Shown here: positions 46,266 to 54,232 of the stretch, one piece after another | Layout: every line of letters begins with the position of its first letter | How positions within the stretch are numbered: position 1 is the first letter of the stretch | Origin: Cypionkella sp. | GTDB taxonomy: Bacteria > Pseudomonadota > Alphaproteobacteria > Rhodobacterales > Rhodobacteraceae | Length of the DNA stretch: 64,000 nucleotides | NCBI RefSeq assembly: GCF_028290025.1 | Contig: NZ_JAQGKQ010000092.1 | Location: forward strand, 16,629-80,628 | Reading direction: 5' to 3' | Program-made: the position numbers and the translations under genes | The notes under the pieces: generated by a model | The model's input: only the letters and a program-made list of their open reading frames with translations | The model's database searches: none | What the model was told of the DNA's origin: nothing

Positions 46266-47540
46266 ATGGCTTTAGTCCACTCCGATAAAATCAATACCCC
46301 TATTCTCACTGTTGAACAACAATCGGCCTTTGATGGCATTATCAATCAAACTACTCCAACATGCGTTATTGCTGGTTCGGCAGGCACGGGTAAATCCCAA
46401 CTCATAGCAGCCTTAGCAGCCCATTTTGGCGATAGAGCGATGTTCGTTTCCCCAACTCATAAAGCCGCCCAAGAGTTGTCAAAGAGGGGCAATTTGAAAG
46501 TATACCAAGTTGCTGCTTTGTTAAAGAATTTGGCAGTCAAAGCAATGTTGTTCGAGAAAAAGGTTACGCATATCATTGTTGATGAAGCATCAATGATCGA
46601 CCGGAAAACCAAGATTCTGATTGAGAAATACATTGCTGCGAATGCGGCTTCCCAAATCAATGTTGTGTTTTTGGGTGATCCAAATCAACTTCCCCCTGTC
46701 AACACAGATATTGTCGAAATGCAGCATGATTGGTTTCATTCTGTTAAACCTGACTTCATCTTGACCAAAGGCTTCAGACAAGACTCCAACACGACTATCA
46801 AAGTTGTTATGGATGCGCCGATTGATCCAAACCGCAAAACCATATGCGTGACAAACTACATGCGAAACAAAATCAATGTTGCCAGTCACGAAATCAAACA
46901 CGGGAAAACGAAAGCTTACACATGCAGACGCCGCAAGCAAATTTTGCAACCACATGCTGGTGATACTCTGATTTGTTACAATCCACCTGTTGGTATGATG
47001 TTTCGGAACAACTGCGAATACGTTATCAAATCCATTTCAGATGATACCGAAGTTGATGGAACGCAATGCTTCAAAATTCTGTTTGAGGAATCCCGTAAAT
47101 CCATCATGGTTCCAAAATCTGTATTTCAAATCAAGGGCAAGAAAAAAGACGATAGAGACGCGAAACGCGACTTCGAATTTGCTTATGCATTAACTGCACA
47201 TGCCGCCCAAGGATCGGGATATGACAATGTGATTGTTTACTTGGAACGTAATGCCGTAATGGCCGATGATGGCGAAACGGTTGAATATAAATCTGCCTTT
47301 GATACCGCTTACATGCAGCGTTGGCTATACACTGCTATTACGCGCGGCAAGAAGTCAGTTTTGGTTGTTGATGAAAATGACGCGATTGGTGATCTTGGCT
47401 TAAGCCTTAATGTGAGCATACGGGCCAATTTCAACGCCGCAGACGTGGCGAGTCCAGTGGTGACTGCTATAGGTACAAGTGCCGCGCTTCCATCGGCTGC
47501 TATGAGCATGAGAACGGAACCTGCATCGGCCCGTACGTAG
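46266..47540 (+). CDS. Dda-like SF1 DNA helicase (AAA/UvrD-C_2)
   Basis: A 424-residue protein. Seen: Walker A GSAGTGKSQLIAALA (about residues 40-54), SPTHKAAQEL, Walker B IIVDEASMID, motif III FLGDPNQLPPV, a motif IV-like KGFRQ, then TAHAAQGSGYDNVIV and motif VI YTAITRGKKSVLVV. The order and size (phage T4 Dda is 439) match the SF1B Dda/RecD-type 5'-3' helicases. The start ATG at 46266 follows AGGAAAACAAAG; an in-frame ATG at 46077 gives a longer, non-helicase-like leader. Island or phage DNA metabolism is likely. Confidence 0.85.
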   Translation: MALVHSDKINTPILTVEQQSAFDGIINQTTPTCVIAGSAGTGKSQLIAALAAHFGDRAMFVSPTHKAAQELSKRGNLKVYQVAALLKNLAVKAMLFEKKVTHIIVDEASMIDRKTKILIEKYIAANAASQINVVFLGDPNQLPPVNTDIVEMQHDWFHSVKPDFILTKGFRQDSNTTIKVVMDAPIDPNRKTICVTNYMRNKINVASHEIKHGKTKAYTCRRRKQILQPHAGDTLICYNPPVGMMFRNNCEYVIKSISDDTEVDGTQCFKILFEESRKSIMVPKSVFQIKGKKKDDRDAKRDFEFAYALTAHAAQGSGYDNVIVYLERNAVMADDGETVEYKSAFDTAYMQRWLYTAITRGKKSVLVVDENDAIGDLGLSLNVSIRANFNAADVASPVVTAIGTSAALPSAAMSMRTEPASART

Positions 47541-47687
47541 TTTGAATTTTTGCCGCATCGGTTTGACGATAGCTTGCGCATTGCCGCCTGAGATTCAATA
47601 ATACGACCCGTATTTTGCGCAAACCAACTTCGACATTGCAAAATACACGCCAACTGCATGGCGGAAATTCGCGGCATGACAAACGAC

Positions 47688-47715
47688 AGCCCCCGCCAAA
47701 CAATTGGTAGGGGCT
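47688..47715 (-). terminator. Candidate terminator after the H-NS-like gene
   Basis: On the minus strand AGCCCC, then CCAA-TTGT-TTGG, then GGGGCT form a stacked hairpin 16 bp after the H-NS-like stop, followed by GTCGTTTG. The T-run is weak. Confidence 0.45.
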
Positions 47716-47730
47716 TCAATCAATCAGTCG

Positions 47731-48120
47731 TTAAGCCGCTTTGTCGATGATCAACTGCTCTAAAGTGCCGCCATGTTCAAGATGTGCTATAACAAACCCC
47801 GGTTTGCGGCCTTTGCCCGTCCACGTAAGCGAAGGATTCTCAGGATGGGCATAGAGCGGAGTCGATGGAGTCTTAGCAGCCGTTCCACCATCAGCCTTTT
47901 TCGTATACGTGCGCTTGGTAGGCTTATCATCTGCTGGCCCATAACCGAAAATTTCCGATATGGACAAACCCGCCGCCTTCAGCATTTCCGAAATTTTGGA
48001 CTTGGTATCTTCTTTCAGCAGTACTGCTTTTTCCCGCCGAACATCGCTAACCAAGGCGGATAAATTATCCAAATCTAGAAGCGAAAGCATCATCAGAGAG
48101 TCTTTGTTAAAGTCGGCCAT
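47731..48120 (-). CDS. H-NS family DNA-binding protein
   Basis: A 129-residue protein. Seen: a coiled N-terminal half with LDNLSALVSDVRREKAVLL, a basic linker (DDKPTKRTYTKK) and a C-terminal DNA-binding segment YAHPENPSLTWTGKGRKPGF, the H-NS/HvrA signature (here KGRKPGF for the common RGRKPRW). Known: H-NS-type proteins silence AT-rich, horizontally acquired DNA. On this AT-rich island it could limit cost of the cargo or regulate excision. It runs opposite to the PrtN gene. Confidence 0.9.
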   Translation of the reverse strand: MADFNKDSLMMLSLLDLDNLSALVSDVRREKAVLLKEDTKSKISEMLKAAGLSISEIFGYGPADDKPTKRTYTKKADGGTAAKTPSTPLYAHPENPSLTWTGKGRKPGFVIAHLEHGGTLEQLIIDKAA

Positions 48121-48456
48121 TCGTTACATCCTTGTGTGTTTGCGAATCGTGAAAACAGATATGGACGCATTTGAATGTCAGTCAATACCTTCTTTGAAGC
48201 GAATAGGTATCGCCCCCCAAATCTATTTTGAAGTTAGGGCGATTGAGAAAGATCAAATTCGTTAATTCTTAGGGCATTGATAACAAACGAGTATTCGGCG
48301 TAGCGACTTCGAGTTAAGTAAATTGATCAAACTAATCAAGTACTTAGAGTGGTTTGACCCTATTGACAGTTGCAGCGCGGAAGCACAAATCACCATCACG
48401 ATCAACGACACAAACCAAACGAAAAGGATTGTGCTTATGTAAAAAGGAATTTTTGA

Positions 48457-48717
48457 ATGATTACTCAATGGGCTTTGTTAGGACGTTATGAAGGGTTGCC
48501 GATTATCCCGGTTGATACCGTTATCGCGGATTTCTTCCCGACTATGAAGCGAGACTATTTTCTAAGGAAGGTGGCTGAAGGTGCGATTGCCTTGCCGCTG
48601 GTGAAGATGGAAGCCTCGCAGAAAGGTGCAAAAGGCGTCCACATAGCGGACCTTGCAGCGTACATTGACGCCCGCCACGCGATGGCTACGGCAGAACATA
48701 ACCGAATGCATCACTAA
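48457..48717 (+). CDS. PrtN-family (pyocin activator) protein, candidate excisionase
   Basis: An 86-residue protein with the family pattern: DTVIADFFPTMKRDYFLRKV, then GAIALPLVKMEASQKGAKGVHIADLAAYIDAR. Known: PrtN-family proteins activate pyocin genes and are often found on dusA-inserted islands, where related small proteins act as recombination directionality factors. Its position 114 bp from the attR junction fits this. The ATG at 48457 is preceded by AAGGAAT. DNA-binding is inferred from family membership. Confidence 0.85.
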   Translation: MITQWALLGRYEGLPIIPVDTVIADFFPTMKRDYFLRKVAEGAIALPLVKMEASQKGAKGVHIADLAAYIDARHAMATAEHNRMHH

Positions 48718-48727
48718 GCCGAAAATC

Positions 48728-48766
48728 GCCTGCAACTACAACTTTGCTACAACTTTAGTTGCAGGC
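48728..48766. promoter_or_regulatory. Inverted repeat with two helically spaced direct repeats near attR
   Basis: GCCTGCAACT (48728-48737) pairs with AGTTGCAGGC (48757-48766). Between them CTACAACTTT is repeated at 48736-48745 and 48747-48756, 11 bp apart, one helical turn. The AGTTGCA core matches the GTTGCAC sites at the other end. It may be a terminator for prtN, a recombination-factor site, or both. Confidence 0.5.
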
Positions 48767-48771
48767 ACCTT

Positions 48772-48858
48772 CTAACTTGTTGATAAATGGGGATAATTCG
48801 CTATGTCTATCGTGTCCATCATTGGGGCCACCGAAAGCCGATGTGCCTGAGAAGGCAT
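48772..48858 (-). pseudogene. dusA: Stranded original 5' end of dusA
   Basis: On the minus strand an ATG at 48858 begins a 28-codon frame: MPSQAHRLSVAPMMD, after which the reading leaves dusA (TIDIANYPHLSTS) and stops at 48772-48774. Residues 5-15 equal DusA residues 13-23. This is what remains of the uninterrupted gene's start after the island inserted; its promoter should lie just beyond 48858. Confidence 0.85.
48815..48846. repeat. attR: right junction of the dusA island
   Basis: Matches 32951-32982 in 28 of 32 positions, in the same orientation, 15,864 bp apart. It contains the exact blocks TCCATCATTGG and ACCGAAAGCCGATG. The island therefore ends here and the flanking chromosome resumes. 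Confidence 0.85.
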
Positions 48859-48952
48859 TGATATTACGTTATCTTTCGACATGCGGAGAGCCGGACCTAT
48901 TCAGATTGCAGCGCGCAAAATAGCGCCACTAGATCCGGAAGCCAAGGCCGTT

Positions 48953-48987
48953 CATTGCGAGGGCCGGAAAGCCAAGCCCTCGCAATG
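48953..48987. terminator. Strong hairpin after the PanB-like gene
   Basis: CATTGCGAGGGC (48953-48964) pairs perfectly with GCCCTCGCAATG (48976-48987), 11-base loop. It lies 15 bp beyond the stop of the catabolic operon's last gene. No T-run follows, so termination is likely but not certain. Confidence 0.55.
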
Positions 48988-49001
48988 ATCCAGCTTTCCG
49001 A

Positions 49002-49799
49002 TCAGCTGATCTTGCGCAGAAAAGCCGCCATCTCATCCGGGTTCATCGCCACCACATGCTGCGGCTCTGGATACGCCCCTGACGCCACATCGGCGATGAA
49101 TTCGCGGTAAGCGTCGACGCGCTCGCGTTGCAAGCGGTCAAATTCGGCGGCGAAATTGCGGTAAACCTTGGCATGTCGCGGCATATGGCCCCGGTTTTCG
49201 CCCAAAATATCCTCTGAGAACAGATACTGCACATCGCAGCCCGGCCCCGCCCCCATCGACCACAGTAGGATGCCAACCCGGCGGCTGATCTCTGTCGCGA
49301 CCTCTACCGGCACCACCTCAATCTCGACTGCAAACGCTCCTGCCGCCTCGTAAGCCTGCACTTCGGCCAGCAATGCCGCCGCAGCCTCAGCCGTCTTGCC
49401 GACCGCCTTAAAGCCGCCCGTCCAAGTGTTCCGCGATGGCACGAGGCCGACATGCCCCACCACCGGAATATGCTCGTCCGCCAGAAACTTCACCGTCGCC
49501 AGACTGCCCGAGCAATAGATCGCATCCGCGCCCGCATTCAGCATCTGCCCGGAAAACCGCAGATAATCCTCGCGCGTGCCAGCCGAGCGGTGGTCCACCC
49601 CGGTCATCGAAAACAAGCTGGGCGCAACCTCGCGGTAACGCGGATGCGTCACCAATTCCTGCGGCACTGACACCACGTCGATCCCCGCCTCCTCTGCCGC
49701 CGCCGCCTCCTCCAGCGTGAACAGCCGCAGCATGGTCAACTGACCCTTGCCCTTTTTCGCCCGCAAATCCGCAACCGTTGGTTTCTTCCGCATCACCAT
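49002..49799 (-). CDS. PanB-like (ketopantoate hydroxymethyltransferase family) aldolase, last gene of the catabolic cluster
   Basis: A 265-residue TIM-barrel protein. Seen: EEAGIDVVSVPQELV, VPVVGHVGLVPSRNTWTGGF (PanB has VxGHxGLxPQ), FAVEIEVVPVEVATEISRRV (PanB has xxxECVPxxVAxxIT) and SMGAGPGCDVQYLFSEDILG (PanB has IGAGxxCDGQVLVxxDxLG). Known: PanB condenses 2-oxoisovalerate with methylene-tetrahydrofolate. The substitutions at GHVGLVPS and GAGPGCDVQY suggest another 2-oxo acid or aldol reaction. It is co-directional with the Rieske gene, 3 bp away. Confidence 0.75.
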   Translation of the reverse strand: MVMRKKPTVADLRAKKGKGQLTMLRLFTLEEAAAAEEAGIDVVSVPQELVTHPRYREVAPSLFSMTGVDHRSAGTREDYLRFSGQMLNAGADAIYCSGSLATVKFLADEHIPVVGHVGLVPSRNTWTGGFKAVGKTAEAAAALLAEVQAYEAAGAFAVEIEVVPVEVATEISRRVGILLWSMGAGPGCDVQYLFSEDILGENRGHMPRHAKVYRNFAAEFDRLQRERVDAYREFIADVASGAYPEPQHVVAMNPDEMAAFLRKIS

Positions 49800-49802
49800 C
49801 CC

Positions 49803-50111
49803 CTAAAGCTCAATTTCAACGCGGTCGCCCACCACACGCACTTCGTAGCGTTTCAGGTCGATACAGACCGGAGCACGCAAAGCAGCCCCGGTGCGATAGT
49901 TAAACCGCCCATTGTGCTTGGGGCACTCAATCGTGTCACCGTCGACCAAGCCGTTGCAAAGATGCACGTTTTCATGCGTGCAAAGCCCTGCCGTCGCGTG
50001 AAACGTGCCATCCGGCGCGTGGTAAATCGCATAGGTGCCGCCCGCATGGTCAAAGCGGATCAGGTCTTCTTCGTCGATATCATCGACCGCACAGGCATCA
50101 ATCCAGGCCAT
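49803..50111 (-). CDS. MocE-type Rieske [2Fe-2S] ferredoxin
   Basis: A 102-residue protein with the full Rieske motif: CTH (residues 43-45) and CPKH (about 63-66), which bind the 2Fe-2S cluster. Length matches small Rieske ferredoxins that deliver electrons to oxygenases. Known: MocE partners MocD in rhizopine catabolism. The start is the ATG at 50111, three bases after the desaturase stop (the open frame begins inside the desaturase gene). It probably serves the adjacent oxygenase; the reductase is not in the window. Confidence 0.85.
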   Translation of the reverse strand: MAWIDACAVDDIDEEDLIRFDHAGGTYAIYHAPDGTFHATAGLCTHENVHLCNGLVDGDTIECPKHNGRFNYRTGAALRAPVCIDLKRYEVRVVGDRVEIEL

Positions 50112-50112
50112 A

Positions 50113-51213
50113 TCAGACCCCTTCTCTGGCAACTTCAATTTCATGGAACTCATCGCGGTAAGGCCGCGCCGTCGCTGGCAGAGCCTTGCGCGCATAGTGG
50201 GTCGGATCGCTGCGCTGCCGAAGCAGGGCGCGGGTCATCTCGACATATGCCGCGAAAATCGAGGGGTTTGGGCTTGGCAGATCATGCTTAATCACCTCAT
50301 GCAGACGCGGCAGCGCGTGATACGGCACCATCGGGAACATGTGATGTTCGACATGATAGTTCATGTTCCAGTAAATCCACCGGCTGATCGGGTTCATGTA
50401 AACCGTGCGGCTGTTCAGGCGGTGATCGACGACATCTTCCGCGAGGCCGCCATGCTGGATCAGCCCGGTCATATACATATGCCAGCAGCCATAAATCCGC
50501 GGCCCACCGATTAGCATCAGCGGCAACCAAGACTGCAAGCCAAGCGCCAGCAAGATCGTCGCCGCATAAATCGCCATATGCAACCGAGCCCAGAACACCG
50601 CCTTATGACGCTCAGACTCAGGGATATAGGTCTTCTCACCCTCATTCAGCCCGACAAAAGCGTGCCGCGCCAGCGTCCGCAGGTCGTAGAAAATGAACGG
50701 AATGCCGATGAAATTCAGCGCCGCCATCACAATGCGCGGTGGCCGCATAAAGCCGATTTCCGGGTCCAGCCCGACGATAATCGTGTTGGTGTGATGCCGC
50801 GCATGGCTCCACCGCCATGTCGTAGGGTTCCGCATCACCATAAAGCTCGCGATCTGATAAACCACGTCATTCATCCACGGCGTTTTGAACGCGGTGCCAT
50901 GCCCGGCCTCGTGCCAACGACTGTCGCAGGCCGAGCCGTACAGCAGGCCGTAGACAAAGAAAAACGGCACGCAGGCCCACGTGCCCCAGAAATAGCAGCC
51001 GCCGATACCGGTCAGCACCAACAGGCCGAGCCAAATCACGGTGTCGCGGATCGCTGGCCCATCCCGGCGCTGCATCAGTTCTTTCATCTGCTTGCGCGGC
51101 ACGTCCGAGTGATACCACTCCGCCGAGGCCAGCCCAATCGATTCAGCCTGCGCGCGGCTGTCGCCCGTCAGGCTGTAGTCGCGCGGAGAGTAGATGCGGG
51201 TAAAAATGCTCAT
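50113..51213 (-). CDS. MocD-type membrane di-iron oxygenase (fatty acid desaturase superfamily)
   Basis: A 366-residue membrane protein. Seen: three histidine clusters: HEAGHGT (residues about 101-107), HARHHTN (about 137-143) and HVEHHMFP (about 302-309), which coordinate a di-iron site, plus hydrophobic helices between them. Known: the superfamily includes desaturases and hydroxylases; MocD of rhizobia is proposed to act with MocE in demethylating 3-O-methyl-scyllo-inosamine. The order desaturase-Rieske is the same here. A substituted inositol or sugar is a reasonable guess for the substrate. Confidence 0.8.
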   Translation of the reverse strand: MSIFTRIYSPRDYSLTGDSRAQAESIGLASAEWYHSDVPRKQMKELMQRRDGPAIRDTVIWLGLLVLTGIGGCYFWGTWACVPFFFVYGLLYGSACDSRWHEAGHGTAFKTPWMNDVVYQIASFMVMRNPTTWRWSHARHHTNTIIVGLDPEIGFMRPPRIVMAALNFIGIPFIFYDLRTLARHAFVGLNEGEKTYIPESERHKAVFWARLHMAIYAATILLALGLQSWLPLMLIGGPRIYGCWHMYMTGLIQHGGLAEDVVDHRLNSRTVYMNPISRWIYWNMNYHVEHHMFPMVPYHALPRLHEVIKHDLPSPNPSIFAAYVEMTRALLRQRSDPTHYARKALPATARPYRDEFHEIEVAREGV

Positions 51214-51237
51214 GGCATGCTCCTTCGTCTTAGCCCT

Positions 51238-52413
51238 TCAGCGGCCGCCTAAGGGCGGAAACTGGCCGGAGGGCGTGGGGAAATCATCGCTCGGTTGCGC
51301 GGCTATGGCGCGGATGGCGGCTTCACTGGCGGCAATCTCAGCACTGCCGTCCAACACTTTGAATTTGCTGTGATACTGGCGCAGCTCTTGCGGGCCAAGC
51401 CAGATCATTTCGCCACGATCACGCGCGGCTTGATTACCGAGCACATGATGGGTCGAGGGTTCAATCCCCATCACATAAGCGCCCGACTGGTAGTATTGCC
51501 ACTGAAACGCACAAGGCATCTGGTCTTTTCGGGTGGTGATTTCAATACCCAAGCCGATGCGATCATTGACCAAAGCCACGGGAACTTCACCCGCCGCATT
51601 GGCCGCCATTTCATGCTGCCAAACCTGCTCGGCAAAGCCATTGCTGGGTGCAGGCACATTTTGATAGCCCACGCCCTGCGCCTGATAACGCGCCTCATGC
51701 GCCGCCCAGATCACATCGCGGACTGGTGCAAGATAGCGCGCGCCCTCTTCCAACACCGGATGGCCGATGTTGATATGATAGAACATCATATGCGGGGTTT
51801 GGAGGAAGCCCTCGTTCACCACGCGGTCGCTCAGCCGGATTTCATCGCCGCCAACGTCAGCCTCAATCCGGCGATACAGCGCCAGATTCTCGCCAAACAC
51901 CGTGGCTTGGCGAATAATGCCTTCCGCCCAAAGCGTGCAGCAATCGCCGTGCCAAACCTCACCATAGCCCGAAAGCTGGGCGGGGATCGCGCCCACCCGA
52001 CCATGCAGCGGTTGCCGGGCGGTCTTGCGGCCGGGATAGTTGTAACTCTCGGTCGAAACCTCTTGCGGACTTAGAATATGGTCTAAGCCGCAGGTCGATA
52101 AAAACCCCGAGAAACTGCGCGCCCACGCGAAACCATCTTCGCCTTCAGGGTCATGCAATCCAGGATGCCGAAACCCTGTTGGCGAATGCCAACCAATCGC
52201 GCGACCACGATGCTCCACCTCGGCAATATCCATGGCGCGATCGACCAACACGGTGAACCGCAGTCCCGACCCGGTGCGAAACTCCAGCATTCGCACACCG
52301 CGCTCCACACCGTCACCAAGCGTCATCAACCGCACCCCGGCGAACTGGCTTAAAGCGCCCGCATGAGCGGCAACCTCAACACGGCTCATCTCGCGGTCAT
52401 AGAGCTTAACCAT
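51238..52413 (-). CDS. DUF4432 aldose-1-epimerase-like protein
   Basis: A 391-residue protein. Seen: GVRMLEFRTGSGLRFTVLVDRAMDIAEVEHRG near the start (residues about 35-70), GRVGAIPAQLSGYG, and MFYHINIGHPVLEEGARYLAP. Known: DUF4432 proteins have the galactose mutarotase fold and lie in many sugar-catabolic clusters, function unproven. It overlaps the ABC ATPase gene by 8 bases, so it is translated with the importer. Confidence 0.8.
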   Translation of the reverse strand: MVKLYDREMSRVEVAAHAGALSQFAGVRLMTLGDGVERGVRMLEFRTGSGLRFTVLVDRAMDIAEVEHRGRAIGWHSPTGFRHPGLHDPEGEDGFAWARSFSGFLSTCGLDHILSPQEVSTESYNYPGRKTARQPLHGRVGAIPAQLSGYGEVWHGDCCTLWAEGIIRQATVFGENLALYRRIEADVGGDEIRLSDRVVNEGFLQTPHMMFYHINIGHPVLEEGARYLAPVRDVIWAAHEARYQAQGVGYQNVPAPSNGFAEQVWQHEMAANAAGEVPVALVNDRIGLGIEITTRKDQMPCAFQWQYYQSGAYVMGIEPSTHHVLGNQAARDRGEMIWLGPQELRQYHSKFKVLDGSAEIAASEAAIRAIAAQPSDDFPTPSGQFPPLGGR

Positions 52414-53179
52414 GCGCAGGTTCCGCCTTAAGATCGACGCCCATGATCAACCCCTCAACCTTCAGCACGTCAGACCCGGCCAACGGCAGATCGGCCACCA
52501 CCTCGCCGCGCCGCATGATTACCGCGCGATCCGCCACCTGAAAAACGTGGTGAATGTTGTGGGTGATAAACAAAATCGAGTGTCCCGCCGCCTTCATCTC
52601 CCGCACAAAGCGCAACACGCCATGGGTTTCTTCGACGCCCAAATTGTTGGTCGGCTCGTCCAAGATGATCAATTTGGCCGCAAACTGCATCGCCCGACTG
52701 ATCGCAATCGACTGCCGCTCACCCCCCGAAAGCGTGCTGACCGGAGCATCCGCATTCAGCCGTTTCGAAATCCCGACCCGCTGCATCAGCGTCCGCGCGG
52801 CCTCACGCAACTCCACCTGATTGATCGGCGCGAACGGCCCGAGCCAGCCCATCGTCACCGGCTCTCGCCCCAAAAACAGGTTGCGCGCAATGGAAAGATC
52901 GGGCGCAAGCGAGCTGTCTTGGTGGATCGTCTCAATCCCCAAAGCCATCGCATCTCGAGTTGAGCGGATATCAACCACCGCGCCGTTTACTGCAATCTCA
53001 CCGCTATCTGCTCGATAAACCCCCGAGATCACCTTGATCAGTGTCGATTTACCCGCACCATTGTCACCGAGCAGCGCCACCACTTCGCCCTCACCCACCG
53101 AGAACGAGGCGTTTTTCAGCGCCGTCACGCTGCCGAAAGATTTGCGAAGATTGCTGATGCGAAGAATATCCTTGGTCAT
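52406..53179 (-). CDS. CUT2-type sugar ABC ATPase (single domain)
   Basis: A 257-residue ATPase: Walker A LLGDNGAGKSTLIKVISG, signature LSGGERQSIAISRAM, Walker B LIILDEPTNNLG. Known: most CUT2 importers use a two-domain ATPase of about 500 residues; the FrcA type is single-domain and must dimerise. It lies between the permease and the DUF4432 gene. It likely powers the permease at 53183 with the binding protein at 54233. Confidence 0.9.
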   Translation of the reverse strand: MTKDILRISNLRKSFGSVTALKNASFSVGEGEVVALLGDNGAGKSTLIKVISGVYRADSGEIAVNGAVVDIRSTRDAMALGIETIHQDSSLAPDLSIARNLFLGREPVTMGWLGPFAPINQVELREAARTLMQRVGISKRLNADAPVSTLSGGERQSIAISRAMQFAAKLIILDEPTNNLGVEETHGVLRFVREMKAAGHSILFITHNIHHVFQVADRAVIMRRGEVVADLPLAGSDVLKVEGLIMGVDLKAEPAHG

Positions 53180-53182
53180 GGC

Positions 53183-54169
53183 TTAACCCTTCCGGCCAGA
53201 GTTTTGCAACGCGGCATGCAGCATCAGCATCCCCAAGATCACAGCACCAACGAAGATGTTATAGGCCAGTCCCGGCACCCCGATCAGCACGATGCCGTTG
53301 CGGATACCGCGCAACATCAGCGCGCCGACCACCGTGCCCAAAATCGTGCCGCGCCCGCCATTCAACGCCGTGCCGCCGACCACAACCATCGCGATCACTT
53401 CCAGCTCATAGCCCGTGCCAGCCACCGGCGAGGCGGTTGAGATCCGAAACGCGCTGATCATCCCCGCCAGCCCCGCAAGCACCGAAGTCAGCACGAACAG
53501 CCAAACCTTGACCTTATCCGCAGGCACCCCGCGCGCCACTGCCGCATTGCGGTTTGAGCCTATCGCACTGATCCAGTTGCCGATTTTAGCCCGGTTCAAA
53601 AGATAACCCGCCAGCCCCGACAACACCGCGAACCAGAAGATTGAGGCATAAACCCGAAACGGCCCGATATAGAAATCTCCCGCGAGCAGGGTCACGAAAA
53701 TCCCCGGCTGATCCCAGCTTGCCAGCGGAAACCCTTGAGTGATGTAAAGCGCCGCACCCCGGATAATCATCAGCATCGACAGCGTCACCAGAAACGACGA
53801 AATCCCGATCTTGGTCACGATCAGCCCATTGATCAGCCCGATCAGCACGCAAATCGCAAGGCCAATCACCAGCGCCAAGCCCAGATCGACGCCTGCGTTT
53901 TGAACCAACAGCATCACAACTACCGGCACCAAACCAAAGGTCGCGCCCACCGACAGATCAAACTCCCCTGCCGTCAGCAGCAACGTCATGCCAAGCGCGA
54001 TGATCCCCAACTCCGGCAAAAACGCCAGCATGTTAGAGACGTTCAGCGGCGACAGGAAATCTCCGTTCAGCGCCGCAAAAGTGCCGAGCACGATAACAAG
54101 CAGCACCAAGGATGCGTATTGTGGCACTTTGATCAGCGCGGCTAGGCCAGGTTTAGGAGTGTCGGACAC
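53183..54169 (-). CDS. CUT2-type sugar ABC permease
   Basis: A 328-residue membrane protein of about ten helices. Seen: TLLLTAGEFDLSVGATFG near residues 60-78, a segment shared by ribose-type permeases, and AMVVVGGTALNGGRGTILGT, the RbsC/FrcC signature (GGTxLxGGxGxxxGT). Known: it forms the membrane channel for a periplasmic sugar-binding protein. It starts 4 bp upstream of the ATPase. Confidence 0.9.
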   Translation of the reverse strand: MSDTPKPGLAALIKVPQYASLVLLVIVLGTFAALNGDFLSPLNVSNMLAFLPELGIIALGMTLLLTAGEFDLSVGATFGLVPVVVMLLVQNAGVDLGLALVIGLAICVLIGLINGLIVTKIGISSFLVTLSMLMIIRGAALYITQGFPLASWDQPGIFVTLLAGDFYIGPFRVYASIFWFAVLSGLAGYLLNRAKIGNWISAIGSNRNAAVARGVPADKVKVWLFVLTSVLAGLAGMISAFRISTASPVAGTGYELEVIAMVVVGGTALNGGRGTILGTVVGALMLRGIRNGIVLIGVPGLAYNIFVGAVILGMLMLHAALQNSGRKG

Positions 54170-54232
54170 GTTATTTCCTTGGACTATACAACAAATCAGG
54201 GCCGCCCACCGCAGGCAGGCGGCCCCAGATGC

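Noticed and set aside
48262..48468. Minus-strand ORF encoding a 68-residue hydrophobic peptide
   Set aside because: It needs a TTG start that overlaps the start of the PrtN-family gene and lacks a convincing ribosome-binding site.
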